Shown here: piece after piece, positions 9,444-17,927 of the stretch
How positions within the stretch are numbered: position 1 is the stretch's first letter
Layout of the letters: every line of letters starts with the position of its first letter
Assembly (NCBI RefSeq): GCF_018129085.1
Contig: NZ_JAAGBB010000025.1
Span: 1-64,000, forward strand
Direction: 5' to 3'
Length of the DNA stretch: 64,000 nucleotides
DNA from: Plastoroseomonas hellenica
GTDB lineage: Bacteria > Pseudomonadota > Alphaproteobacteria > Acetobacterales > Acetobacteraceae
The notes under the pieces: model-generated
What the model saw: only the letters and a program-made list of their open reading frames with translations
Database searches by the model: none
Told to the model about the DNA's origin: nothing
Translations under genes and position numbers: made by a program

Positions 9444-10301
9444 ATGAGTGACGCCCCCAACAGCCCGGAAGCCGTGGCCCGCGCCCGGGCTCTCTATGAC
9501 CTCGGGAATACTTCCATTTTCGCGAGCAAGGCGGATCCGCGCTTCCACTACACCCTCTATGTGCCGCCCGCAGTCGGCAAGGGCGCGAAGGTGGAGCTGC
9601 TGGTCGCGGTGCATGGCAGCAGCCGAACCTCCTTCCTGGAGTTCCGCGACGGCTTCGCGGAGTTCGGGCGCTGGAACAACGTCGCGATCCTCTGCCCGGT
9701 CTTCCCGACCGGCGTGCTCGGCGACGGCGCCAGCAGCGGCTACAAATACATGCAGGAAGGCGATATCCGCTACGACCAGGTCCTGCTCGCGATGGTCGAG
9801 GAGGTCGCGGCGAAGTACCAGCAGAACTGGCAGCGCTTCGCGATGTTCGGCTTCTCCGGCGGTGGCCACTTCACCCATCGCTTCGCGATCCTGCATCCGG
9901 AGACGCTCTGGGCCGCCTGCATCGGTTCCCCGGGTTCGGTGACGCTGCTGGACCCGGACCGTGACTGGTGGGTCGGCATCCGCGACCTGGAGGCACGCTT
10001 CGGCATCCGCTTCGACCAGGCAGCCCTGGCGCGCCTGCCCGTGCAGATGCTGGTGGGCGACGCCGACCTCGAGACCTGGGAGATCACCCACAAGCCGGGC
10101 GGCCGCTACTGGATGGAAGGCGCCAATGATGCCGGCCGCACCCGGCCGGAGCGGATCAAGGCCCTGGCCGCTTCCTTCGAGAAGGCGGGCGTGAAGGTCC
10201 AGCTCGAGGTCGTGCCGGGTGTCTCGCATGACCGGATGAAGGTGCTCGGCCGGGTGAAGGATTTCCTCGCCGGCGTGCTGGCCACGATGCGGGCGCGCTG
10301 A
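9444..10301 (+). CDS. Alpha/beta hydrolase (esterase/depolymerase-like)
   Basis: A 285-residue hydrolase without a signal peptide. The nucleophile elbow GFSGGG (near residue 137) places the catalytic serine, an oxyanion-type stretch LLVAVHGSSRTSF lies near residue 55, and SHDRMKVL near the C-terminus supplies a likely catalytic histidine. The layout resembles poly(3-hydroxyalkanoate) depolymerase/feruloyl-esterase-like enzymes, but the substrate cannot be assigned. I start at ATG 9444, which has AGAAGGA nine bases upstream; the frame is open further left across the hairpin but without a good start. The next gene begins one base after its stop, so the two are translated from one message. Confidence 0.8.
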   Translation: MSDAPNSPEAVARARALYDLGNTSIFASKADPRFHYTLYVPPAVGKGAKVELLVAVHGSSRTSFLEFRDGFAEFGRWNNVAILCPVFPTGVLGDGASSGYKYMQEGDIRYDQVLLAMVEEVAAKYQQNWQRFAMFGFSGGGHFTHRFAILHPETLWAACIGSPGSVTLLDPDRDWWVGIRDLEARFGIRFDQAALARLPVQMLVGDADLETWEITHKPGGRYWMEGANDAGRTRPERIKALAASFEKAGVKVQLEVVPGVSHDRMKVLGRVKDFLAGVLATMRAR

Positions 10302-10302
10302 G

Positions 10303-11907
10303 ATGCCCGGCATGATCGTGGCGCCGCAGCCGGAGGCGGCTGAGGCCGGCGCAGTGGTGCTGAGCCGTGGCGGCAATGCAGTGGACGCCGCGGTCGCGGC
10401 CGCCTTCGTGCAAGGCGTGGTCGATCCGCAGATGGCCGGCATCGGCGGCTTCGGCTCCATGCAGGTCTACATGCCGAAGCGCGGCCTGCACCAGGTGCTG
10501 GAATTCTATGCCCGCGCACCGCTGGCCGCGAAGCCCGACATGTGGGCGGACAAGCTGCTAGGCCAGTCCCGCGATGGCTTCGCCTTCCTGCTTGAAGGCG
10601 GCGCCAGCGAAATCGGCTACCTGGCCGCCTGCACGCCGGGCAGCGTCAAGGGCTATGCCGAGGCGCTGTCGCGCTACGGCACCTTCGATTGGGCGGATGC
10701 GATGGCGCCGGCGATCGCGGAGGCGAAGCGCGGCGTCATGGTGCGGCCGCACATGCATTGGTACTGGAGCCAGGACCAGAGCGGCAGCGGCCAGGTCAAC
10801 ACCATCGACAAGCTGCGCTTCAGCGCGACCGGCCGCGCCGTCTATTTCCGCCCGGACGACAGCCTGAAGCGCCCCGGCGATGTGCTGCAGAACCCGGACA
10901 TGGTGCGCACGCTGGAGCGGCTGGCGAAGGGCGGGCCCGATCTCTTCTACCGCGGCACGCTCGCCGAGGAGATGGCGGCCGATTTCGCTGCTCATGGCGG
11001 GCTGATCACATGCGAGGATCTGGCCGCCTACGAGCTTTCCGTCGTGGAGCCGATCTGGGGCAGCTATCGCGGCCATCGCATCTCCACTAGCCCGCCGCCG
11101 GCGAGCGGGCTCTCCATGCTGCAGATCCTGCACATGCTGGAGCATTTCGACCTGGCGGCGCTCGGCCACAACAGCGCCGCGCATGTCGCGCTGCTGGCCG
11201 AGGCGATGAAGCGCATGACCATCGACAAGGATCGCCACATGGGCGACCCGGCCTATGTCGAGGTCCCGACCGAGCGCCTGATCTCCCGCGATTACTGCGC
11301 GACCCTCGCCGCCAGCATCCGCGCCGGGGAGCGCGCCGGCGTCACGCGGCTGGACCGCTCGCAGCGCGACACCACGCACATCTCGGTGGTGGATGGCGAG
11401 GGGAATGCGGTGGCGCTGACGCATACGCTCGGCAGCCCGTCGGGTGCGATCACCGATGGGCTCGGCTTCATGTACAACGGCACCATGAGCCGCTTCGATC
11501 CGCGGCCGGGCCACGCGGCCTCGGTCGCACCGGGCAAGCGGCGCGCCAGCTCCGCGGCGCCGACCATCGTGTTCAAGGGGGATGCGCCCTACATCGTGCT
11601 GGGCGCGCCCGGCGGCAGTTTCATCGCGCCGGCGATCGCGCAAGGCATCATGAACGTAATCGATTTCGGCATGCCGATGCTGGAAGCGGTCGCGGCGCCG
11701 CGCATCGTCGCGGTGTCCGACATGATCGACGTCTCCAACCGCGTGCCGCGCTACGTCACCGACGCCCTCGAAGCGCAAGGCTATGCGGTGAAGCGGTCCT
11801 GGATGAGCTATGCCTTCGCGGCGCTGCACGGGATCCGTGTCGCCGAAGGCCGGATGGAGGGCGGCGCGGATCCGCAGCGGGACGGGATGGCGATCGCCGT
11901 CGCCTAA
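10303..11907 (+). CDS. Gamma-glutamyltransferase-family protein
   Basis: A 534-residue Ntn-hydrolase of the gamma-glutamyltranspeptidase family. The self-cleavage/catalytic threonine is visible in DTTHISVVDGEGNAVALTHTLGS (Thr near residue 357), followed by GLGFMYNGTMSRFDP and the oxyanion region RRASSAAPTIVF. The N-terminal SRGGNAVDAAVAAAF motif is also typical. There is no signal peptide, so unlike classic GGT it is probably cytoplasmic, where members act as acylases or amidases on gamma-glutamyl or related amides. It follows the alpha/beta hydrolase with a one-base gap, and a Bug receptor lies 104 bases downstream. Confidence 0.85.
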   Translation: MPGMIVAPQPEAAEAGAVVLSRGGNAVDAAVAAAFVQGVVDPQMAGIGGFGSMQVYMPKRGLHQVLEFYARAPLAAKPDMWADKLLGQSRDGFAFLLEGGASEIGYLAACTPGSVKGYAEALSRYGTFDWADAMAPAIAEAKRGVMVRPHMHWYWSQDQSGSGQVNTIDKLRFSATGRAVYFRPDDSLKRPGDVLQNPDMVRTLERLAKGGPDLFYRGTLAEEMAADFAAHGGLITCEDLAAYELSVVEPIWGSYRGHRISTSPPPASGLSMLQILHMLEHFDLAALGHNSAAHVALLAEAMKRMTIDKDRHMGDPAYVEVPTERLISRDYCATLAASIRAGERAGVTRLDRSQRDTTHISVVDGEGNAVALTHTLGSPSGAITDGLGFMYNGTMSRFDPRPGHAASVAPGKRRASSAAPTIVFKGDAPYIVLGAPGGSFIAPAIAQGIMNVIDFGMPMLEAVAAPRIVAVSDMIDVSNRVPRYVTDALEAQGYAVKRSWMSYAFAALHGIRVAEGRMEGGADPQRDGMAIAVA

Positions 11908-12011
11908 CTCCACGGGCGCCAAATCCGAAGCATTTGACGCCGCAATTCGGAATGGGGTCCCCTGGCCTCCGACGCGAGCCCGGAACGAGGCCGCACGGGG
12001 AGGACCGGAGA

Positions 12012-12980
12012 ATGACACGGCTGATCGCAGCACTTGCGGCCATGCTGGGCATCTGTTTCCAGGCGCAGGCGCAGGAGTTTCCAGCCCGGCCGATCTCCAT
12101 GCTGGTGGTCTTTGCGCCGGGCGGCGCCACGGACGTGCTGGCGCGGCTGGTCGCGGACCACATGGCCCGCACCCTGGGCCAGCGGGTGCTGGTCGAGAAT
12201 GTGAGCGGCGCCGGCGGCACCATCGGCGGCGCACGCGGGGCCCAGGCGGCACCGGACGGCCACACGCTGACGGTCGGCAGCCTTGGCAGCCATTCCGCCG
12301 CACTGTCCATCTACCGATCGATCCAATACGACCCGCGCAACCTGACGCCGATCGGGCTGATCGCCGGCACGCCGCTCTATTTCGTCGTCCGCAGCGGATT
12401 GCCGGTGGAGCGCTTCCAGGATTTCGCGGCCATGGTGCGCGCCAATCCGGGGCGGATCTCCAACGGGCATGCGGGCGTCGGCTCCACCAACCATCTGGCC
12501 TGCGAGCTGCTGCGCCACGTCACCGGGCTGCAGATGAACTTCGTGCCCTATCGCGGCGAAGGCCCGGCCATGAACGACGTGGTCGCCGGCCAGATCGACA
12601 GCGCCTGCCTGCTGGCGCCGGCGGCGGTGCCGCAGATCCAGGCCGGCACCATGCGCGGGCTGCTGGTCGCCGACACGCGGCGCGGTGCCCTGTCGCCCAA
12701 CGTCCCAAGCGCCGTGGAGGCCGGTGCCCCGGACTTCATCTTCCAGGGCTGGAACGCGATCTTCGCTCCGCGCGGCACCCCGGAACGGGTGGTGCAGCGG
12801 CTGTCCGCGGCGCTCAACGCCGCGCTCGACGACGCGGCGCTGCGGCGGCGGATCGAGGATCTCGGTTCGATCCCCGCCACGCCTGAGCAGCGCGGGCCCG
12901 CCGCCCTGCAACGGCTGGTGGAGAGCGAGGTCGCCCGCTGGGCGACCGTCATTCGCGCCGCGGGGATCAGTGAGGAGTAG
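12012..12980 (+). CDS. Bug/TctC-family periplasmic solute receptor
   Basis: A 322-residue TTT receptor with a Sec leader (about 22 residues, ending QAQAQEFP), the hallmark FPARPISMLVVFAPGGATDVLARL and APDGHTLTVGSLGSH. The start at ATG 12012 is chosen because GGGGAGG lies eight bases upstream; an earlier in-frame ATG has no leader. It may be read through from the gamma-glutamyltransferase-like gene 104 bases upstream. Its stop codon lies inside the first copy of a 14-base tandem duplication. No permease is adjacent; the ligand is unknown. Confidence 0.85.
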   Translation: MTRLIAALAAMLGICFQAQAQEFPARPISMLVVFAPGGATDVLARLVADHMARTLGQRVLVENVSGAGGTIGGARGAQAAPDGHTLTVGSLGSHSAALSIYRSIQYDPRNLTPIGLIAGTPLYFVVRSGLPVERFQDFAAMVRANPGRISNGHAGVGSTNHLACELLRHVTGLQMNFVPYRGEGPAMNDVVAGQIDSACLLAPAAVPQIQAGTMRGLLVADTRRGALSPNVPSAVEAGAPDFIFQGWNAIFAPRGTPERVVQRLSAALNAALDDAALRRRIEDLGSIPATPEQRGPAALQRLVESEVARWATVIRAAGISEE

Positions 12981-13000
12981 TTTTGCGAGGAGTAGTTTTG
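12972..13000 (+). repeat. Tandem 14-base duplication across a stop codon
   Basis: GAGGAGTAGTTTTG occurs at 12972-12985 and again at 12987-13000, separated by one C. The first copy contains the last codons and TAG stop of the Bug receptor. It looks like a recent slippage or duplication event. Confidence 0.85.
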
Positions 13001-13040
13001 TCCTCAGACGCCGGGCGCCGCCTGCGGCCGCTTGGCTTCA
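13000..13040 (+). repeat. Intergenic repeat, REP-like family
   Basis: Begins GTCCTCAGACGCCGGGCGCC and runs through CCTGCGGCCGCTTGGC (13021-13036). The latter 16-mer recurs exactly, inverted, at 26964-26979, and the first half recurs with one or two changes, inverted, at 27084-27157. It lies just after the Bug receptor. Confidence 0.7.
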
Positions 13041-13056
13041 CGTGGGTCGCGTTCTC

Positions 13057-13078
13057 GGGCCGGTCGGAAGACCGGCCC
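13057..13078. terminator. Hairpin between convergent genes
   Basis: Nine-bp stem GGGCCGGTC / GACCGGCCC with a GGAA loop, followed by GGAGGTTTT. It lies between the ends of the Bug receptor and the converging amidohydrolase and probably stops transcription both ways. Confidence 0.65.
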
Positions 13079-13086
13079 GGAGGTTT

Positions 13087-14805
13087 TCAGCGCCCTGCGC
13101 GCACCAGCTTGCCGGGCCGCGCGCCGGTCTCCACGCCGCGCTCGAAGATCGGCACGCCGGAGACCATGGTCATGTCATAGCCGTCGACGCGCTGCACCAG
13201 GCGCCGCCCGCCGGCCGGCAGGTCGTAGACCATATGCGGGTGGTGCAGCCGCAGCGCGTCGAAGTCGATGACGTTCACATCCGCCTTGAGGCCCGGCTTC
13301 AGGCGGCCGCGATCGTGGAAGCCGAAGAAATCCGCGGTCTCGCTGGTCTGCCTCTGGATGGAGAATTCCAGCGGCAGCCGGTCGCCGCGCGCGCGATCAC
13401 GCACCCAGTGGGTCAGCATGAAGGTGTTGAGCGAGGCGTCGCAGATCACGCCGCAATGCGCACCGCCGTCGGACAGGCCGAGCACGGTGTGCGGATCGGT
13501 CACCATCTCCCGCACAACGTCCAGGTCGCCATGCACGTAGTTGGTGACCGGGAAATACAGCATGCGGCCGCCATCGCCGCCGGTCAGGTAGTCGTAGCAA
13601 AATTCCTGCGGCGTCTGCCCGGTCTTTTCCGCCATGGCGGCGATGCTGCGCTCGGCCGGCGGCTCGTAATCCGGGGGATCGCCGAGCACGTACATCCGGT
13701 CCCAGCGCGTCGCGATCTGACGCGACAGCGGCGGCAACAGCGCCATCAGGCGATCGGACGCCGTCTCGTTCAGGATCTTCCGCCGCATCTCCGGGTCGCG
13801 CAGCCGCGCGAGCTGCTCGGGTGCTGGCAAATGCGCGGTATCCGCGAAGGCCTCGCGCAGCGCGAAAGGGTTCAGCGAGGTGGTCAGGCCGAGGATCAGC
13901 CCGACCGGCCGACCCGCCACCTGCGCCGACATCGGCAACCCGCGCGCACGCGCCGAGCGGACGCCATCCATCAGACGCCGCCAGCGCTGCGGATCGTAGG
14001 ACCGGTCGGTCAGCAGGAACCAGAGCGGCAGCCGGTTCTTCTCCGCGATACGCTCCATCCAGGCGAATTCGGCGGCCTCATCCTCGAAATCGCTCAGCAT
14101 GCCGAAGGTGCCGCGCCCGACGCGGCCGAGCGCATCGCCGATCGCGATCAGTTCCTCATGCTCGGCGTAACGGCCGGGAACCAGCTCACCGGCCGGTGTC
14201 TTATGTTGATCGGTGCGGGACGTGGTGAAGCCGAAGGCGCCGGCGCGGACCGCCTCCTCCGCCAACTTCGCCATCGCCTCGATGTCGTCGCCGGTCGCCA
14301 TCTCGCGCTGGATGGCGCGTTCGCCCATCACATAGACGCGCAGCGGGTGGTGTGCGACCTGGGTGCCGATGTCGATGGCGCGCGGCAGGCGCTCCAGCGC
14401 GTCGAGATAATCCGGGAAGCTCTCCCAGTCCCATTTCAGGCCTTCGGCGAGGGCGATGCCGGGGATGTCCTCGACGCCTTCCATCAGATCGATCAGCGCC
14501 TGGTGATGCTCGGTCCGGACCGGCGCGAAGCCGACGCCGCAATTGCCGAACAGGATGGTCGTGGCGCCATGCCAGGAGGAGGGCGCCAGCACCGGATCCC
14601 AGGTCGCCTGGCCATCGTAATGGGTGTGGATGTCGACCCAGCCGGGCGCCACCAGCCGGCCTTCGGCCTGAACGTCGCGCTTCGCGGGACCGGCCTTGCC
14701 GCCGACCGCCGTGATCTTGTCCCCGTCGATGGCGACATCGCCCGTGAAGGCGGGCGCGCCGGTGCCGTCGACGATGGTGCCGCCGCGGATCACGATGTCA
14801 TGCAT
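13087..14805 (-). CDS. N-acyl-D-amino-acid deacylase-family amidohydrolase
   Basis: A 572-residue metal-dependent amidohydrolase. The metal motif DIHTHYDGQ (near residue 59) follows the family opening IRGGTIVDGTGAPAF, and FGNCGVGFAP and LSDGGAHCG are typical of D-aminoacylases and related N-acyl-D-amino acid deacylases. There is no signal peptide, so it should act in the cytoplasm. A Bug receptor gene lies 21 bases upstream on the same strand, so the receptor and the deacylase form a likely operon. By context the substrate may be an acylated amino acid or cyclic amide, but this is inference. Confidence 0.82.
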   Translation of the reverse strand: MHDIVIRGGTIVDGTGAPAFTGDVAIDGDKITAVGGKAGPAKRDVQAEGRLVAPGWVDIHTHYDGQATWDPVLAPSSWHGATTILFGNCGVGFAPVRTEHHQALIDLMEGVEDIPGIALAEGLKWDWESFPDYLDALERLPRAIDIGTQVAHHPLRVYVMGERAIQREMATGDDIEAMAKLAEEAVRAGAFGFTTSRTDQHKTPAGELVPGRYAEHEELIAIGDALGRVGRGTFGMLSDFEDEAAEFAWMERIAEKNRLPLWFLLTDRSYDPQRWRRLMDGVRSARARGLPMSAQVAGRPVGLILGLTTSLNPFALREAFADTAHLPAPEQLARLRDPEMRRKILNETASDRLMALLPPLSRQIATRWDRMYVLGDPPDYEPPAERSIAAMAEKTGQTPQEFCYDYLTGGDGGRMLYFPVTNYVHGDLDVVREMVTDPHTVLGLSDGGAHCGVICDASLNTFMLTHWVRDRARGDRLPLEFSIQRQTSETADFFGFHDRGRLKPGLKADVNVIDFDALRLHHPHMVYDLPAGGRRLVQRVDGYDMTMVSGVPIFERGVETGARPGKLVRAGR

Positions 14806-14826
14806 GCTGCCTGTTTCCTTCCCGTC

Positions 14827-15810
14827 TCAACTGCTCAATCGGATGCCGCGGGTGCGAATGATCTCGCCCCACAACGCCGTATCCGCGGCCTTGTGCCGCG
14901 TGAAGGCCTCGGCGTCGCCGGCGATCGGGATGAAGCCGGCATGGCTCACCGTCGCCTGCGTCTCTGGCCGCCGCATATGCGCCAGCGCGATGCCGCCGAC
15001 CCGGTCGAGGATCGGCTGCGGCGTGCCGGCCGGCGCGATCATGGCCCAATAGGTCGCGGATTCGAAGCCCTGCACGCCCGCTTCCTCCAGGGTCGGCACA
15101 TCGGGGAAGAGCGGCGAGCGGACCCGGCTGGTGATCGCGAGCGGCCGGATCATGCCGGTCGATGCCAGGGATCGGACCAGCGCCGCCTCCATGAAGTTCA
15201 TGTTCACCTCGCCCGCCAACAGCGCCTGGCTGGCCGGGGCCCCGCCCCGATACGGCACATGCAGCATGGAGACACCGGTCTTCGCCATGAAGAGCTCGGT
15301 CGCGAGGTGGCTGGTGAAGCCGATGCCGGCGGTCGCGAAGGTGATGCTGTCCGGACGCTGCCGCGCCAGCGCGATGAATTCGGCGACAGTGTTCGCGGGC
15401 ACGCTACGATGCACGCAGAGGAAGCTCGGCGCCCCGGCCAGCAGTGCGATCGGCGCGAAGGCCGTGTCGTTATCGTAGGGCATGGTGTAGAGATGCGGCG
15501 CGATCGCATAGGTGCTGTTGCTGACGATCACCAGCGTGTGCCCGTCCGGCCGCTGCCGCGCCGCGTAGTCGAGCCCGATGGTACCGCCCGCGCCCGGACG
15601 CGCATCGATCACCACGGCTTGCCCGAGTTCCGCGCTCATCACCTGGGCGAGCGGGCGGCCGAGCACGTCACCGGGGCCACCCGGGGCTACCGGCATGACG
15701 ATGGTGATGGGGCGGTTGGGAAAGCCCGCCTGCGCCGTTGCACGCGCTGCGCGCAGGAGTGGCGTGGCGGAGGCGAGGCTGAGCAGGGTTCGGCGGCTGG
15801 GACCAGGCAT
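14827..15810 (-). CDS. Bug/TctC-family periplasmic solute receptor
   Basis: A 327-residue TTT receptor. The leader SRRTLLSLASATPLLRAARATAQAGFP is Tat-like, followed by FPNRPITIVMPVAPGGPGDVLGRPL and RPDGHTLVIVSNS. I start at ATG 15810 since it directly begins the leader; the frame is open upstream without a leader-like start. It precedes the D-aminoacylase-like gene in the same direction and is divergent from a LysR regulator, which is therefore the obvious candidate controller. The ligand is unknown. Confidence 0.85.
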   Translation of the reverse strand: MPGPSRRTLLSLASATPLLRAARATAQAGFPNRPITIVMPVAPGGPGDVLGRPLAQVMSAELGQAVVIDARPGAGGTIGLDYAARQRPDGHTLVIVSNSTYAIAPHLYTMPYDNDTAFAPIALLAGAPSFLCVHRSVPANTVAEFIALARQRPDSITFATAGIGFTSHLATELFMAKTGVSMLHVPYRGGAPASQALLAGEVNMNFMEAALVRSLASTGMIRPLAITSRVRSPLFPDVPTLEEAGVQGFESATYWAMIAPAGTPQPILDRVGGIALAHMRRPETQATVSHAGFIPIAGDAEAFTRHKAADTALWGEIIRTRGIRLSS

Positions 15811-15964
15811 GATGCACCCCATGCTGCGCACCGGCCCGATGGGGCCGGCGCGCCGGATCGCAGCGTTCCTCGAGGTGCGCCCCAGGCGGGGCGTCATTCT
15901 GGGCAGCACCCAGCTAAGGGCGCCGGCGCCGCGCCGGCAACCCGCTGCCGGGATGAAAAATCCG

Positions 15965-15990
15965 GCATGGCGGCAGCTTTGCCGCCATGC
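15965..15990. promoter_or_regulatory. Perfect hairpin in divergent Bug/LysR control region
   Basis: An 11-bp stem GCATGGCGGCA / TGCCGCCATGC with GCTT loop lies in the 280-base region between the Bug receptor (leftwards) and the LysR gene (rightwards). No gene is seen in that region. The hairpin could be a protein-binding dyad or a leader structure; the sequence alone does not decide. Confidence 0.4.
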
Positions 15991-16090
15991 GGGGCAGGCG
16001 GCGGCGCGAAAACCGGCAATCGCCGCGGCGCGGATCGGACAGTCCCGCGCGACATGGCGGACGCCCCGTCATCCCTGCCATGATGCACTC

Positions 16091-16933
16091 ATGCCGCCGC
16101 GCCGCGTCCTCGACCTCGATGCCATCAGCGCCTTCACCGCCGTGGCGGAGCTCGGCGGCTTCACGCGTGCCGCCGCGGTGCTGAACCTCACGCAATCCGG
16201 CATCAGCATGCGCATCCGCCGGCTGGAGGAAGCCGAGGATGTGCGCCTCTTCGACCGGCTGCCGGGGATGGTGCGGCTGACGCCCCAGGGGGCAGCCTTC
16301 CTGCCGCATGCGCGGCGGTTGCTGCGGCTGAACGAGGCAGCCCGCGCCGCGCTGCATGGCGCACCGCGGATGGAGACGGTGCGCCTCGGCGCCATGGAGG
16401 ATTATGCGACGCGGGTGCTGCCGCCATTGCTTGCGGCCTTCCGCCAGGCGGTGCCGGAGGTGGTGGTCGAGGTGGAGACCGGGCTGACCCAACGCATGCT
16501 GCCGCAACTCGGGCGCCGCCACGAGTTGCTGCTGGCCATGCATCGCCAGGGCGCGGGCGGCGACGGCAGGACGCTGCGGCGCAGCCGGCCGGTCTGGGCG
16601 GCGGCACCCGGCTTCCGGATGCCGGGCACCGTGCCGCTCGCGCTCTATGCGGAGGGCTGCCTGTTCCGGGACTGGGCGATCGCGGCGCTGGAGGGCGCCG
16701 GGAGGCCCTGGCGCCTCGCCTATTCGGCCGGCTCCCAGGCGGCGGTGGAGGCGGCCGTCGCCGGCGGCATCGGCTGCACCCTGGCGCGGGAGGCAACGAT
16801 GGCGCCAGGCCTGCGCCCGCTGGATGGCCTGCCACCCCTGCCGGGTTCCGAGATCCGGCTGCACGCGGCGCCGAAGCTTGGTGACGGAGCGCGGCGCCTG
16901 GCGGCCTTCCTCACGGAACGGCTGGCCGCCTGA
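16091..16933 (+). CDS. LysR-family transcriptional regulator
   Basis: A 280-residue regulator with a clear N-terminal winged helix-turn-helix (residues about 5-65: AISAFTAVAELGGFTRAAAVLNLTQSGIS pattern, RRLEEAEDVRLFDR) and a C-terminal co-inducer-binding domain. ATG 16091 is the first start giving a normal LysR N-terminus. It is divergent from the Bug receptor/D-aminoacylase-like pair and probably regulates it. Its last 23 bases overlap the end of the converging EamA gene. Confidence 0.88.
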   Translation: MPPRRVLDLDAISAFTAVAELGGFTRAAAVLNLTQSGISMRIRRLEEAEDVRLFDRLPGMVRLTPQGAAFLPHARRLLRLNEAARAALHGAPRMETVRLGAMEDYATRVLPPLLAAFRQAVPEVVVEVETGLTQRMLPQLGRRHELLLAMHRQGAGGDGRTLRRSRPVWAAAPGFRMPGTVPLALYAEGCLFRDWAIAALEGAGRPWRLAYSAGSQAAVEAAVAGGIGCTLAREATMAPGLRPLDGLPPLPGSEIRLHAAPKLGDGARRLAAFLTERLAA

Positions 16934-17783
16934 AGCCGAGGCCACTCGCGACCACCAGCCCGGCGACCACCAGCATGAACCCCGCTGCCATCCCCGGCGT
17001 CACCGGTTCCCCGAGCATCAGCGCGGCCAGGGCCGCCGAGGCGATGGGATTGAGCGCGACGGTCAGCGCGACCAACGCCGGCGGCGCGTACTGGAGCCCG
17101 AGAGACCAGAGCGCGAAGGTCAGCGCGCAGCCCACGACGCCGAGATAGAGCACCGCCATCCATTGCGTTCCGGGAAGCTGTGCCGCGGCGCCGATGCCGG
17201 GGTCGGCGGCGATCAGCGCCGCGGCGCCGATCGCGAGGCCGAGCCCCGTGAAGGGCAGCGCGCCCAGGCGCTGGATGATCGGTTTCGAGAGCACGTTGTA
17301 GGCAGCACCGACCGCCGCCGCCGCGACCATCAGCAGGTCGCCCGTCAGTCCCCCGCCCGCAAGCCGCGACGACAGGCCGAGCGCCACGCCCGCCATCGCC
17401 AGCGCGATCCCGGCAAGGCGCCGGCGCGACGGTGCCTCCCGCCCCAGCATCACCGACAGCGCATAGGTCAGCAGCGGCAGGGTCGTGAGCGCCAGCGATC
17501 CGCGCGCCGCGGTGGTGTGGGCGAGCGACAGCGTGAAGAGCCAGGGGAACAGCGCGAAGAACAGCAGCGCGAGGGCGATCGCCGCTGCCGCGTCCTGCGG
17601 CGAATGCAGCCGGCGGGTGGCGCGCACCGCGAGCGGCGCCAGGCAGAGTGCCGCAATGCCGTAGCGCAGCGCGGCCAGGGTCAACGGCTCGATGCCGGCG
17701 ACCGACCAGCGCGTCGCCGCCACGGCGGAGCCGCCGAGCAGGCTGGAGAGGCAGGCGGCGAGCAGCCCGAGCGCTTCCGACAT
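16911..17783 (-). CDS. EamA/DMT-family transporter
   Basis: A 290-residue drug/metabolite transporter with two EamA repeats and about ten predicted membrane segments (for example GLLAACLSSLLGG, YGIAALCLAPLAV, IALALLFFALFPWLFTLSLA and AAGFMLVVAGLVVASGLGF). Family members export amino acids, nucleosides or other small metabolites; the substrate is unknown. The 3' end overlaps the LysR gene by 23 bases in convergent orientation. Its control region contains a nine-bp inverted repeat and a seven-T run. Confidence 0.85.
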   Translation of the reverse strand: MSEALGLLAACLSSLLGGSAVAATRWSVAGIEPLTLAALRYGIAALCLAPLAVRATRRLHSPQDAAAAIALALLFFALFPWLFTLSLAHTTAARGSLALTTLPLLTYALSVMLGREAPSRRRLAGIALAMAGVALGLSSRLAGGGLTGDLLMVAAAAVGAAYNVLSKPIIQRLGALPFTGLGLAIGAAALIAADPGIGAAAQLPGTQWMAVLYLGVVGCALTFALWSLGLQYAPPALVALTVALNPIASAALAALMLGEPVTPGMAAGFMLVVAGLVVASGLGFRRPAVP

Positions 17784-17836
17784 GCCCGGACGCTGCCGGA
17801 TGGCTGGCGCCGCGGGAAACGACTTCGGGTGCGGCG

Positions 17837-17859
17837 GCCCATCACCGATCGTGATGGGC
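17837..17859. promoter_or_regulatory. Inverted repeat upstream of the EamA gene
   Basis: GCCCATCAC, CGATC loop, GTGATGGGC, 54 bases ahead of the EamA start codon. Seven Ts at 17872-17878 follow on the plus strand, but no plus-strand gene ends here, so an operator is more likely than a terminator. Confidence 0.45.
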
Positions 17860-17884
17860 GGCCGGGTTGGCTTTTTTTCTAATC

Positions 17885-17927
17885 GCGTGATTCGCGCTTT
17901 TCGGCGATTCGCCTCAAGCGATCACGC
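17885..17927 (+). repeat. 43-base intergenic element, copy 1
   Basis: Ends in the inverted repeat GCGTGAT (17885-17891) and ATCACGC (17921-17927), with a 29-base interior containing CTTTT and a small GGCGA/TCGCC dyad. A second copy with the same arms and the same interior length is at 20199-20241. It abuts the stop codon of the hydrolase gene and may be its terminator. Confidence 0.7.

Noticed and set aside
12685-16083. An open frame of 1132 codons on the plus strand
   Set aside because: It runs antisense to the D-aminoacylase-like gene and the Bug receptor, both with strong family motifs; its own product has no recognisable domain.
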